DNA of 64,000 nt from Streptomyces luteolifulvus. GTDB lineage: Bacteria > Actinomycetota > Actinomycetes > Streptomycetales > Streptomycetaceae. The DNA lies in the NCBI RefSeq assembly GCF_008806595.1, contig NZ_VZRB01000038.1, positions 1,007 to 65,006 on the forward strand, in the 5' to 3' direction. Within the stretch, counting starts at the first letter, position 1. The number at the start of each line of letters is the position of its first letter. Below the pieces are notes generated by a model, which did not search any database, was not told the DNA's origin, and saw only the letters and a program-made list of their open reading frames with translations. This document shows positions 17,435 to 26,420 of the stretch, in pieces. Position numbers and translations under genes: made by a program.

Positions 17435-18634
17435 ATGGGCAGCGCGCTGCATGGCGGAACACCCGGCGCGCCGGTCTCCGCGGAACCACAGGACCGCCCG
17501 CGCCTGGTGTATGTCGTCCCCCATCTGTCCCAGGACGAGTCGGAGCACTTCGCCCACATTCCGGCGCTGCTCGCCGCACTGGGGAAACGGGTCGATGTCG
17601 CGGCCGCCGTCGAGCGGGGCAGCCCGCCGGCGCGGCTGGCCGGTGTGCGCCTCCTGCTGCGGGTGCCCGGCCGGGGCCGGTGGGGACGGGTGCTGGGCAC
17701 GGCGCTCACCGTCCACCGCTGCGCCCGCGCCGGCTACCGGACCTACTTTCTGCGCTACTCCACCCTGTTCGTGATCGTCCTGGTCCTCACCCGCCCGCTG
17801 TACCGCCACCGCGTCCTGCTGTGGCGGAGCGGGCTTCCCGATGTCCGGGCACCGGAGCAGCCGAGGACGATGCGGCTCGTGGCCCATGAGTTCGTCAACC
17901 GGGTCACGGCGCGGCTGGTGCACTGCCTGGTCACCGGCCCGGAGACCATGGTCCCCATCATGGCGGGGCTCTGGGGAGTGCCACGGCACAGGATGCGGCT
18001 GCTCTACAACGACGTCGACGCCGAACGGTTCGCTCCGCTCGGCACCACGGAACGCCGGGATGCCCGGGCGAGGTTCGGGTGGGCCGACGACGAGTACGTC
18101 CTTCTCTTCGTCCATCGTCTGTCGTACCGCAAGGGAGCCCGTCTCCTCGCGCCTCTGCTGGAGGCGGTCCTGCGGGGTGACGGTCCGGCCTCCGGAGCGC
18201 GGGTCCGGCTCGTTGTCGCCGGGGACGGACCCGAGCGGTCCCGCCTGGAAGGCGAGGCGGCGGCCCCGGAACTGAACGGGCGCATGCAGTTGCTCGGCGC
18301 TGTGCCCAACCACGACCTGCCCGAGTTGTACGGGGCGGCCGACTGCGTGGTCATGCCGAGCTACGAGGAGGGGTTCCCGCGGGTGCTGCTGGAGGCCATG
18401 GCCTCGGGCACACCGGTCGTGACGACGAACGCCGGCGGGTCCGCCGACGTGGTGGGAGGCGACTACCCGTATGTGGCGGAGGTGGGGGATCTCGACGCCC
18501 TGGTGGCTCATGTGCGGTCCCTGATGTCCGTCCCCGACGCGGACCGGCGCGCATGGGGGCAGCGGCTGCGGCGGCGCGCGCAGACGGAGTTCTCCCCCGA
18601 GCGCGTGGCCGCCATGCTTCACGCGATGTTGTGA
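17435..18634 (+). CDS. Glycosyltransferase family 4
   Basis: GT-B glycosyltransferase of 399 residues whose ATG follows the preceding stop with no gap. The N-terminal half carries a hydrophobic stretch (about 107-123, FVIVLVLTRPLY) that may seat it on the membrane. The donor domain begins LLFVHRLSYRKGARLL and contains LVVAGDGPERSRL and MPSYEEGFPRVLLEAMASGTPVV. It is the last gene of the plus-strand run, which ends at the strong terminator 18692-18720. Confidence 0.86.
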   Translation: MGSALHGGTPGAPVSAEPQDRPRLVYVVPHLSQDESEHFAHIPALLAALGKRVDVAAAVERGSPPARLAGVRLLLRVPGRGRWGRVLGTALTVHRCARAGYRTYFLRYSTLFVIVLVLTRPLYRHRVLLWRSGLPDVRAPEQPRTMRLVAHEFVNRVTARLVHCLVTGPETMVPIMAGLWGVPRHRMRLLYNDVDAERFAPLGTTERRDARARFGWADDEYVLLFVHRLSYRKGARLLAPLLEAVLRGDGPASGARVRLVVAGDGPERSRLEGEAAAPELNGRMQLLGAVPNHDLPELYGAADCVVMPSYEEGFPRVLLEAMASGTPVVTTNAGGSADVVGGDYPYVAEVGDLDALVAHVRSLMSVPDADRRAWGQRLRRRAQTEFSPERVAAMLHAML

Positions 18635-18691
18635 CGGGTGCTGCCCGGTGGATCCGGCCGCCCGCTACGGGGAAGGCGGCAGGCAAGGGAA

Positions 18692-18720
18692 CGGTCCGCC
18701 GGGCGGGGCCCGGCGGACCG
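18692..18720. terminator. Bidirectional terminator, 13-bp perfect stem
   Basis: CGGTCCGCCGGGC and GCCCGGCGGACCG flank a GGG loop, between the convergent ends of the plus- and minus-strand exopolysaccharide units. Confidence 0.9.
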
Positions 18721-18729
18721 GATCCCGGA

Positions 18730-19470
18730 TCAGCGGTCGGTGCGACGGCGGGCCTGGGCGCCGAGATGCCGCGCCGCCAGCGAGTAGGCGGGCCTCGGGA
18801 GCGCGGCCTTCGCGGCCCGGCTCGCCCAGATGTAGGGGGGCAGGTGCAGTCCGAGACGGTAGCGCAGCGCGCCCCTGGCAGCGGGCGACTGCGGGCCGGC
18901 CAGGCTCAGCCACTCCCGCACCGCGGCGCTTCCGGCAGGATCGGCCAGCGACTCGGGGGTGACGAACTGCTGACGGTGCTGCCGCAGCCGCTCCTCCACG
19001 GTCGCCCGCCGATGAGCCTGGCTCGGGATCTTCCGTACGTCGAAGTCGACGTAGATGCTGCGCAGCCGGCCGATCACGCCGCTGTCCAGCATGTCCTCGA
19101 GCACATCGCACTCACTGCCCTCGCAGTTGAGCTTCAGATAGATCTCGTCCCGCTCCGACGTGTTGGCCAGCAGCCATTCCGTGGCCCGCAGCAGGGCGAT
19201 GGTCTCCGACTCGACGCGGTCGCCCGCCTGGTCCTTGTCGGCGTACACGCTCGCGCCCAGCAGACCGGTCCCGAAGAGCGTGGCCTCCCCCGACCGGCTG
19301 GACAGCCCGGCCGGAACGACCTGGACCCGGGAGTCGCGGAAACCACGGAGGATGCGCTGGCAGTGCCGCGCCGGCTCGAACGAGTAGATCCTCTCGAACC
19401 CCCACCTGGGGTCGAGGGCGACGTCCAGGGCCTCGCCGTAGTGCCCCCCGACGTCGAGGAAGATGCGCAT
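18730..19470 (-). CDS. FkbM-like methyltransferase
   Basis: A 246-residue protein opening MRIFLDVGGHYGEALD, the SAM-binding glycine motif at the extreme N terminus, with IYSFEPARH as the acidic second-strand motif and KLNCEGSECDVLEDM as the FkbM-type motif after the third strand. FkbM members O-methylate sugars and polyketides. The rest of the protein (170-246) is Arg-rich and unassigned. The ATG at 19470 is used; a GTG three codons upstream is equally possible. It follows the epimerase stop by 19 bases and is the last gene of the minus-strand run. Confidence 0.78.
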   Translation of the reverse strand: MRIFLDVGGHYGEALDVALDPRWGFERIYSFEPARHCQRILRGFRDSRVQVVPAGLSSRSGEATLFGTGLLGASVYADKDQAGDRVESETIALLRATEWLLANTSERDEIYLKLNCEGSECDVLEDMLDSGVIGRLRSIYVDFDVRKIPSQAHRRATVEERLRQHRQQFVTPESLADPAGSAAVREWLSLAGPQSPAARGALRYRLGLHLPPYIWASRAAKAALPRPAYSLAARHLGAQARRRTDR

Positions 19471-19489
19471 GCTTCCCACTCTCTCGCCG

Positions 19490-20479
19490 CTAGGCGGTCG
19501 CGGTCGCCGGGGAGCCGGCCGGGGTACGGGCGGAGAGCCAGTTCCAGTGGTGCTCGATGCCTTGGGTCAGCGTGACCGAGGGGCAGTAGCCGAGCAGCGT
19601 CCGGGCCTTCGTGAGATCGGCCTCGGTGACCTGCACATCTCCCGGCTGGTACACATCGTCCCGCACGGGGACCTCCGCCCCGGTGATCTCGCCGACCCGG
19701 CGCAGCACATCGAGCACCGAGACGCTGTCGCCGCCACCGATGTTGACGGCTTCCGCGGTCGCTTCGGCGGTCGCGGCGGCGACGGTGGCCGCGACGGCGT
19801 CCGCGACGAAGGTGAAGTCCCTGCGCTGGCGGCCGTCCCCGTACAGATGCAGCGGCTCTCCGGTCAGCACCGCGCGCAGCATGCGCCCGATGGCCATGTC
19901 CGGCCGCTGCCGCGGGCCGTACACGGTGAAGTAGCGCAGCGCCACCACGCTGATGGGGCTGTCCGGCGCGAGTGCGTAGGCGAGGGCGAGCCGTTCGGCG
20001 GCGAGTTTGGTGACCCCGTACGGCGACACGGGAGCGGTGAGGCCGTCTTCGCGCAGGGGCCCGGTGCAGTCGCCGTACACACTGGAGGAGGAGGCGAGGA
20101 CCAGGCGCTGGACGCCGAGGGAGACACAGGTGTTCAGCAGCCGCTGTGTCGCCAGCACATTGCATTCGAGGTACTCACCGAAGGTGTCCCCCCATGACGG
20201 CCGGACTCCCGGTACACCGGCGAGATGGAAGACGGTGTCCGCTCCGTCCACCCAGGGCTTGAGCTCATCCGTGACCAGGTCTCCCTGCACCAGCCGGAAC
20301 CCTGGATGCCCCAGGAGACCGCCGAGGTTCTCGGCCGCGATGGCGTTGTCACCGGGCGAACGCCGGTCCACGCCGAGCACGGTGACCCCCTGACGCAGCA
20401 GGGACTCCACGAGGTGTGAGCCGATGAAGCCCGCTGCTCCCGTCACCACGGCGTGTTCGACCCGTCGGGCTGTACCCAT
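19490..20479 (-). CDS. NAD-dependent epimerase, UDP-glucuronate/UDP-glucose 4-epimerase type
   Basis: Extended SDR of 329 residues. NAD-binding GAAGFIGSH is at 14-22, the catalytic SSSSVYGD near 130, and the Tyr-Lys pair in SPYGVTKLAAERL near 155. RYFTVYGPRQRPDMA is the typical substrate-pocket motif of UDP-hexuronate 4-epimerases, which fits the UDP-sugar dehydrogenase gene at 25140-26420: together they could make UDP-GalA from UDP-Glc. That pathway is inferred, not shown. It is separated from the upstream FkbM gene by 123 bp, so it may have its own promoter. Confidence 0.83.
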   Translation of the reverse strand: MGTARRVEHAVVTGAAGFIGSHLVESLLRQGVTVLGVDRRSPGDNAIAAENLGGLLGHPGFRLVQGDLVTDELKPWVDGADTVFHLAGVPGVRPSWGDTFGEYLECNVLATQRLLNTCVSLGVQRLVLASSSSVYGDCTGPLREDGLTAPVSPYGVTKLAAERLALAYALAPDSPISVVALRYFTVYGPRQRPDMAIGRMLRAVLTGEPLHLYGDGRQRRDFTFVADAVAATVAAATAEATAEAVNIGGGDSVSVLDVLRRVGEITGAEVPVRDDVYQPGDVQVTEADLTKARTLLGYCPSVTLTQGIEHHWNWLSARTPAGSPATATA

Positions 20480-20602
20480 GGACGACTTCCTTTCGTCGCA
20501 TGCCCCTGCCGCGCCGCGCGGTCACGGGGCGTCACCAGTGAGCAGTGAGCCCCATTTTGGACCTGTATGCAACGATTGACCGTTTCATACACGCAGGGAG
20601 GG

Positions 20603-21484
20603 TCAGACCCGACCGCTCAGGCGTGCCTGCACCAGCTGCCGGCTTCGACGGTGCACGGCAAGGACGTCGGGCCCCGCGGAGGGCGTCTGCGGGGCCGGCA
20701 CGAGCTGATTGCGGGCGGGGTCGTACATCACCACGTCGTAGCCGTGGTCCTGCAGCCACTCACGGATCTCGCGCGACGAGGAGCCGAAGCGATGAAGGAA
20801 CTTGTCGACGAGTTCGAGCATCCACACCGCGGGCTCACCACGGGCGATCAGCCGGGAGGCGCCGCTGAGCGCGAGGTGCTCGGTGCCTTCGACGTCGAGC
20901 TTTCCCATGGCGTAGGCGCGTTCGGGCAGAAGCTCGTCGAGCCGGCCGAGCCCGACCTGGACCCCGGCCTGAGGAGGGTCCGCCTCCGTCCGGAGCCGGG
21001 AACCGGTGCCGTTGATGAAGAAGCGGACGCTGCCCTGCTCGGCTCCGATGGCCATGTCATGGACCGTCACCCAGTCGAGGGAGTTCGCCCGGAGGTTGTG
21101 CTGCAGCCGCTTCACATACGTGGGCACTGCCTCGAACGCGTGCACCGCCCCGCTCGGCCCGACGAGTTGGGCCGCGAGCAGACTGAACATGCCCTCGTTG
21201 GCGCCGCCGTCGATGAAGCCGTCTCCGGGACGGAGATAACGCTTCATGAACGTCATCTCCTCGTAGTCCGGAAGCCCGCCGAAATAGAGGAAGCGGCCCG
21301 GCTGCGTACTGTCGCGGTAGGCGCGGAAGGACATGCCGCCGAACACGGACAGATCCCGTGGCCGCCGGACCAGTCGCTTCCACGCCTGCCATCCGGCCAT
21401 GGCAGCCAGGGCCCGGGCCCGGCGCCCCCGGTTGGCCGGGTGCTCCCAGGCCATCCGCACCAAGCCATGCATCGTCGTCGGCAA
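20603..21484 (-). CDS. FkbM family methyltransferase
   Basis: A 293-residue methyltransferase. The SAM motif FIDGGANEGMFSLLAAQ lies near 90-106, the second-strand motif AVHAFEAVPTYVKRL follows, and MGKLDVEGTEHLALSGA is the FkbM signature near 193-209. The first 70 residues are basic and may be an extra substrate domain. The start is either TTG at 21484, seven bases after AGGAG, or ATG at 21472; I give the longer form. It follows the glycosyltransferase stop by 24 bases. Probably methylates a sugar in the polysaccharide; specificity unknown. Confidence 0.82.
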   Translation of the reverse strand: MPTTMHGLVRMAWEHPANRGRRARALAAMAGWQAWKRLVRRPRDLSVFGGMSFRAYRDSTQPGRFLYFGGLPDYEEMTFMKRYLRPGDGFIDGGANEGMFSLLAAQLVGPSGAVHAFEAVPTYVKRLQHNLRANSLDWVTVHDMAIGAEQGSVRFFINGTGSRLRTEADPPQAGVQVGLGRLDELLPERAYAMGKLDVEGTEHLALSGASRLIARGEPAVWMLELVDKFLHRFGSSSREIREWLQDHGYDVVMYDPARNQLVPAPQTPSAGPDVLAVHRRSRQLVQARLSGRV

Positions 21485-21508
21485 TCCTCTGCTCCTGTTC
21501 AGCGCGCA

Positions 21509-22633
21509 TCAGGTGGCGGAGTACCGCTGCCGCAACTGCACGCGGTACCAGTTCTCCACACGCTCCGCGACCCGTGGCCAGTCGAGCGCCGCGGCGGCAC
21601 TCACCCCCAGGGCGCTCATCTTCCGTCGGGCCGGTTCGTCGTCCAGCACGGCGCCCAGTGCCCGTACGAGATCGGCCTTCGACCCGGACTCGAAAACCCT
21701 CCATGCCTCGCGATCAGGAACCACCGGATCGAGCGAGGCGTCCGACGACACCACGACGGGGGCGCCCAGGGCGAGCGCCTCCAGCGCTGCCGTCGGTACG
21801 CCTTCGCCCTTGCCCCGGAGCCGACGCGAGGCGAGGACGAACACCTCGGCCCTCCGCACGAGCTCGTACACCTCCGCCCGGGAGAGCGGACCGGCCAGCT
21901 CCACTCCCGGCCGGGTCGCGGCCATCCGGGCCAGCCGGTCCCGCTCCGGGCCGTCCCCGGCGACGACCAGCCGCAACCACGGCCGGCGGCGGGACAGTTC
22001 ATCGAAGGCCTCGACGAGCAGGGTGTGGTTCTTCATCGGATTCAGCGCGCCGACACTCACGATCAGTCCGCGCTCGCGGGGCACGGCCTCGGACGGGGAC
22101 GGCATGGCGGACAGCTCCAGGCCGCTCGACATGGTGAGGACACGTCGTTCGTCCACACCACGGGCGACGAGGTCCGCGGCTGTTGCCGATCCGAGCGCGA
22201 CGAACGCGGTGACGTCCCTGAAGACCCGCCGTTGCAGAGAGCGCCGGCGGTGGGTCAGGGAGGCGTGCACGGTCAGGAACAGCGGGACGCGGAGGTGTCT
22301 GCACACGGGGCCGAGCACCAGACCCTCGACATGATCACCGTGCAGATGCACCAGATCGACGCCGTGCGCCCGCGGATCGTCGCACAGGCGCCGGATGGCG
22401 GCAGCGGCTTGTGCCGCGAACGCAAGCCGGTCCGACACGTGCGCCAGCGTCCGCGGCACTGCCCCGCCGCGCAGCGGCAGACGTGTGGCCCCCGGCTGGA
22501 CGACCGATCCGTGCCGGAACGCCATGGTCACCTCGTGCCCCTGAGCGACCTGCTCGCGCGTGAGGCATTCGACGTGGCGTTCCATTCCACCCGGCAGGGG
22601 AGGAACCCGGTAGCTCACTCGGACGATGCGCAT
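21509..22633 (-). CDS. Glycosyltransferase family 4
   Basis: GT-B glycosyltransferase of 374 residues beginning MRIVRVSYRVPPLPGGMERHV, where VPPLPGGMERH is the GT4 glycine loop. VDLVHLHGDHVEG lies near 93; the donor half opens LIVSVGALNPMKNHTLLVEAF and contains the KGEGVPTAALEALALGAPVVVS signature. GGAG precedes the ATG by a normal distance. It lies 37 bases after the MraY-like gene and belongs to the same minus-strand operon, so it may add the second sugar to the lipid-linked primer. Confidence 0.86.
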   Translation of the reverse strand: MRIVRVSYRVPPLPGGMERHVECLTREQVAQGHEVTMAFRHGSVVQPGATRLPLRGGAVPRTLAHVSDRLAFAAQAAAAIRRLCDDPRAHGVDLVHLHGDHVEGLVLGPVCRHLRVPLFLTVHASLTHRRRSLQRRVFRDVTAFVALGSATAADLVARGVDERRVLTMSSGLELSAMPSPSEAVPRERGLIVSVGALNPMKNHTLLVEAFDELSRRRPWLRLVVAGDGPERDRLARMAATRPGVELAGPLSRAEVYELVRRAEVFVLASRRLRGKGEGVPTAALEALALGAPVVVSSDASLDPVVPDREAWRVFESGSKADLVRALGAVLDDEPARRKMSALGVSAAAALDWPRVAERVENWYRVQLRQRYSAT

Positions 22634-22670
22634 CGCAGCTTCGCTCCACCCCTTGATCGACTCGAACGCA

Positions 22671-23810
22671 TCAGCCGGCCATGCCGGACTCGCCGATGCG
22701 ACTGGGTTCCTTCCGAAGGTCCGGGGCCCCGCCGGCCGTCTGACGGGCCATCTGCCGCCCCACGGAGAGTTCGACACCGCCCGCGGCCGCGACGGACGGC
22801 GCGGGAACGGCAGCGGACGGAACTCTGAGCAGCAACGCCACCGTGGCCAGGCCGAGCACCGTGGCCGCCAGCAGCAGGCCGCCCGACGGCAGGACGCCGT
22901 GGGCCAGCAGCACCCCGGACAGACCGCCAACCGCGGCGAATGTCCCGATGGCAAGAGCGGTCTGGCGGACCGTCAGGCCCATCCGGCGCAGCCGGTGCGA
23001 CGCATGGTCCAGCCCTCCCTGAAGCAGCGGCCTTGCCTCCCGGTAGCGGGAGAGCATGACGAGCGCGGTGTCCACGGTCACGACCAGGGTCGCGGCCAGC
23101 AGCCCGGCGGGCGCGGCGAGGCCGGCCGCGTCCTTGTGGAGGAGCACCGCCGCGCAGGCCACGGTGAAGCCGATGAAGAGGGACCCGGAGTCGCCGAGAA
23201 AGATCCGCGCAGGGTGCCAGTTGTGCAGCAGGAAGCCCAGGCACGCGCCGGACAGGGCCACGAGGACCAGTCCCAGCCCGGCCTGTCCGATCCACCACGC
23301 CTGCCAGCACAGGAAGACGCCGATGACGGCACCCACCGACGACGACGCCCCGTCCATGTTGTCCAGCAGGTTGAAGGCGTTGGTGGTGAACACGATCCAC
23401 AGGACGGCGATGACGGCGTCGAGCGGGCCGCCGAGCAGCGTCGGATGTCCGCCGACGAGTACGACGGCCGTGGCCGCCGTCGCCTCCACGCCGAGCCGCA
23501 CCGCCGGGCCCAGCGGGCGCAGATCGTCGATCAGCCCCAGCACCGCCATGACCGCGGCACCCCCGAGCAGTACCGCGAGGCCCGGGCTGCCGAAACCTCC
23601 GGCGAACGCCGTGGCGGCTCCCGCGGCGAGCGTGACGACCGCGACCGCGATCCCGCCGAGGTACGGCGTCGGCCGGGCATGGCCCTTGCGCCCGTTGGGC
23701 CGGTCGGTGACGCCGTACCGCAGGGCGAAACGCCTCAGCGGTTCCGTCAGCAGGGCACCGAGCGACAGGGCCACGCAGCCGACCGCGACCGTCATCGGCA
23801 AGGGACTCAT
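22671..23810 (-). CDS. MraY/WecA-family phosphoglycosyltransferase
   Basis: Polytopic enzyme of 379 residues and about ten transmembrane segments that should transfer a sugar 1-phosphate from a UDP-sugar to undecaprenyl phosphate, starting repeat-unit synthesis. Family motifs are clear: DRPNGRKGHARPTPYLGG near 34-51, LGLIDDLRPLG, FNLLDNMDG, FLGDSGSLFIGF and the histidine motif LDHASHRL. It is the only initiating transferase seen in the locus. Its ATG overlaps the upstream epimerase stop by four bases. The C-terminal 40 residues are non-conserved. WecA-type (GlcNAc-1-P) is likelier than MraY itself, given the context. Confidence 0.87.
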   Translation of the reverse strand: MSPLPMTVAVGCVALSLGALLTEPLRRFALRYGVTDRPNGRKGHARPTPYLGGIAVAVVTLAAGAATAFAGGFGSPGLAVLLGGAAVMAVLGLIDDLRPLGPAVRLGVEATAATAVVLVGGHPTLLGGPLDAVIAVLWIVFTTNAFNLLDNMDGASSSVGAVIGVFLCWQAWWIGQAGLGLVLVALSGACLGFLLHNWHPARIFLGDSGSLFIGFTVACAAVLLHKDAAGLAAPAGLLAATLVVTVDTALVMLSRYREARPLLQGGLDHASHRLRRMGLTVRQTALAIGTFAAVGGLSGVLLAHGVLPSGGLLLAATVLGLATVALLLRVPSAAVPAPSVAAAGGVELSVGRQMARQTAGGAPDLRKEPSRIGESGMAG

Positions 23811-24886
23811 GCCTGGCACGGGCCCGCCAGTGCAGATCCGGCGACGCTCGCGGTGGCCGCCGGAGGACGCTCCGCCCTGCCACCGGGAACGCTGGTCGAC
23901 GCCAGGCGGTTCATCTCGTCGCGGGCGTCCGCGATGGCGTCCGTGAGCACATCGGAGAGGGTGTGCCGGGGCTGCCACCCCGTCAGCGTGCGCAGCTTCG
24001 TGGTGTCCGGGACCCTGCGCTGCATGTCTTCGAAGCCGGCGCCATAGGCCTCCGCGTAGGGCACGTATTCCAGCGGCGAGGCGCTTCCCGACTGGGCGAT
24101 GACACGCTCGGCGAGTTCCCGGACGCTGATCTCCTCGGAGGAACCGACATTGAACGTATCGCCTTCCGCGGCTGGATTCCCCAGCAGAAGCATCAGGGCC
24201 TCGACGGCGTCCGCGACATGGAGAAAACAGCGCCTTTGCTCGCCGGCCGCGTGGACGGTGAGAGGCTCTCCGCGCACCGCCTGCCGGGCAAAGCGCGGAA
24301 TGACCATCCCGTAAGCCGGGCTCTGCCGGGGTCCGACGGTGTTGAAGAACCGGACGATGGTCCCCTTCAGGCCCCGTTCGCGGTGATAGAGACCCGTGAG
24401 GATCTCGTCGACCGCCTTGGCGGTGCTGTACGACCAGCGGACCACGGAAGGGGTGCCAAGGATTCGGTCGGAGGTTTCACCCAGAGGTCCCGAGGAGTTC
24501 TTGCCGTAGATCTCCGAGGTACTGGCCACCAGAACCCTGAGCGAGTGGCGCTGGGCCGACTCGAGGACGGTCTCGGTACCCCTGATGTTGGTGATGAATG
24601 ATTTCAGCGGTTGCTCGACGATAAGTTTGACCCCGACGGCGGCGGCCAGATGGATCACGGTGTCGCACTCGCGCGCCAACTCGTCCACCAGCAGCGGGTC
24701 CAGCACGGAGCCGTGGACGAAGCGGAAGCGCGGCTGCTTCTGCGCCCGGGCGAGATTGGCCATTCGCCCGGTGGAGAGGTTGTCGAGGACCACCACTTCC
24801 TTTCCATCGGCCAACAGCGCGTCCACGAGGTGCGAGCCGATGAAACCGGCTCCACCGGTGACCAAGTACTTCGAACAAGGATCCAT
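23807..24886 (-). CDS. NAD-dependent nucleotide-sugar epimerase/decarboxylase
   Basis: Extended SDR of 359 residues with GGAGFIGSHLVDALL at 11-25, VLDNLSTG as the acidic second-strand motif, ASTSEIYGK and WSYSTAKAVDEIL as the catalytic Ser/Thr and Tyr-Lys motifs. The TSEIYG form and RFFNTVGPRQSPAYGMVIPR resemble UDP-glucuronate decarboxylases and related epimerases. With the dehydrogenase gene opposite, it could act on UDP-GlcA, but substrate is inferred. The start at MDPCSKYL (24886) was chosen where homology begins. It is the first gene of the minus-strand operon. Confidence 0.83.
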   Translation of the reverse strand: MDPCSKYLVTGGAGFIGSHLVDALLADGKEVVVLDNLSTGRMANLARAQKQPRFRFVHGSVLDPLLVDELARECDTVIHLAAAVGVKLIVEQPLKSFITNIRGTETVLESAQRHSLRVLVASTSEIYGKNSSGPLGETSDRILGTPSVVRWSYSTAKAVDEILTGLYHRERGLKGTIVRFFNTVGPRQSPAYGMVIPRFARQAVRGEPLTVHAAGEQRRCFLHVADAVEALMLLLGNPAAEGDTFNVGSSEEISVRELAERVIAQSGSASPLEYVPYAEAYGAGFEDMQRRVPDTTKLRTLTGWQPRHTLSDVLTDAIADARDEMNRLASTSVPGGRAERPPAATASVAGSALAGPCQA

Positions 24887-25139
24887 GCGGGCCACTCCGG
24901 TTCGGTGGGTGAGCGTCGGACAACTCCCACAGGGCTCGGTCGTCACGCCGAGCCCAACATTCACCTATGGGAGAAATAGCGGAAATTGAAACATCGGCAC
25001 GCCTCGCGACGGTTCTACGAGGCCGCCTGATACTCGATTGGAGTGATGCCCGGGAGACATGACGCCGCAATGGGTCCACTGGGCATCGTATGTGCCTCAA
25101 TTGACTCGGAGAACTCTAACCGCCCGGGAGGCCACGGTG

Positions 25140-26420
25140 ATGATGGCGCGCGACCCGCATGAGCAAGAGAAACTGATTGTCGTCGGTCAGGGATATGTGG
25201 GACTCCCGCTCGCTGTGCGGGCGGTGGAGGCGGGCTTCCATGTCGTGGGCGTGGACACCGACGAACTCCGCGTGAAGCGTTTGACCTCCGGCCATTCCTA
25301 TGTCGAAGGGGTGGACAGCGCCCGTCTGACGGCCGCGCTCGACAGCGGACGCTACGAACCCACCACCGACTACGACCGGATCGCCGGCTTCGACGTCTGT
25401 GTGATCACCGTGCCCACACCGCTGCGTGACGGGGTGCCCGATCTCAGCTTCGTGGAAGGTGCGGGCCGGAGCATCGCCCCGCACATCACGGCCGGCGCCA
25501 CCGTGGTCCTGGAATCCACCACGTATCCGGGAACCACCGAGTGCCTGCTGCGTCCGCTGCTGGAGGAGGGCAGCGCAATGAAGGCGGGCGTGGACTTCCA
25601 CCTCGGGTACAGCCCCGAGCGCATCGACCCCGGCAACCCCGACTGGCACCTGGAGAACACACCGAAGGTGACCTCGGGGATCGACTCCGCGTCACTTCGC
25701 AAGGTGGAGCGCTTCTACTCGCAACTCGTCGAACGCACCGTGCCGGTCAGCTCGTGCCGCACCGCCGAACTGACGAAACTGCTGGAGAACACCTATCGGC
25801 ACGTCAATATCGCGATGGTCAACGAGATGGCGATGATCTCGCGGCAGCTGGGGGCGGACATCTGGGAGGCCATCGAGGCCGCCGCCACCAAACCGTTCGG
25901 TTTCATGCCCTTCACTCCCGGCCCCGGCGTGGGCGGGCACTGTCTGCCGGTCGACCCCTCGTATCTGTCCTGGCAGGTCAAGCGGCTGCTGCGGCAGGAC
26001 GTCCGCTTCATCTCCCTGGCCAACGAGATGAACGACCGGATGCCCGCCTATGTGACCTCGCGGATCACCCGGGGGCTGAACGAGCGCGCCAAGTCGGTCA
26101 AGGGCTCCCGGGTCCTGCAACTGGGCCTGGCCTACAAGAAGAACACCGGCGACATCCGCGAGTCGCCCGCCGTCATGCTCGCGCAGTCGCTGTGCCACCT
26201 CGGCGCCCATGTCGTCGCGGTGGAACCGCACACCGAGCCCTATCTGCTGCCGCCGGACATCATGTGCGTGGAGCTCACCGAGGAGGAGATCCGTGCGGCG
26301 GACGTGGTCGTCGTGGCCACCGACCACGACACCTTCGACTACTCCCTCGTGGAAAGCACGGCGTCCTACGTCCTCGACACCCGGAACCGCTGCCGGGGCC
26401 GGCAGGTGGAGGTGCTCTGA
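25140..26420 (+). CDS. Nucleotide-sugar 6-dehydrogenase (UDP-Glc/ManNAc DH type)
   Basis: NAD-dependent enzyme of 426 residues oxidising C6 of a UDP-sugar to the uronic acid. The Rossmann motif VVGQGYVGLPLA is near 14-25, VITVPTPL and ESTTYPGTT follow, the catalytic cysteine sits in GVGGHCLPVDP, and the C-terminal domain has LGLAYKKNTGDIRESP. The fold and VGGHC spacing fit UDP-N-acetylmannosamine or UDP-N-acetylglucosamine dehydrogenases more than UDP-glucose enzymes, but I cannot separate them by eye. GGGAGG lies 8-9 bases before the ATG at 25140; a GTG at 25137 and ATG at 25143 are adjacent alternatives. It is divergent from the epimerase operon and ends at 26440-26491. Confidence 0.88.
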   Translation: MMARDPHEQEKLIVVGQGYVGLPLAVRAVEAGFHVVGVDTDELRVKRLTSGHSYVEGVDSARLTAALDSGRYEPTTDYDRIAGFDVCVITVPTPLRDGVPDLSFVEGAGRSIAPHITAGATVVLESTTYPGTTECLLRPLLEEGSAMKAGVDFHLGYSPERIDPGNPDWHLENTPKVTSGIDSASLRKVERFYSQLVERTVPVSSCRTAELTKLLENTYRHVNIAMVNEMAMISRQLGADIWEAIEAAATKPFGFMPFTPGPGVGGHCLPVDPSYLSWQVKRLLRQDVRFISLANEMNDRMPAYVTSRITRGLNERAKSVKGSRVLQLGLAYKKNTGDIRESPAVMLAQSLCHLGAHVVAVEPHTEPYLLPPDIMCVELTEEEIRAADVVVVATDHDTFDYSLVESTASYVLDTRNRCRGRQVEVL

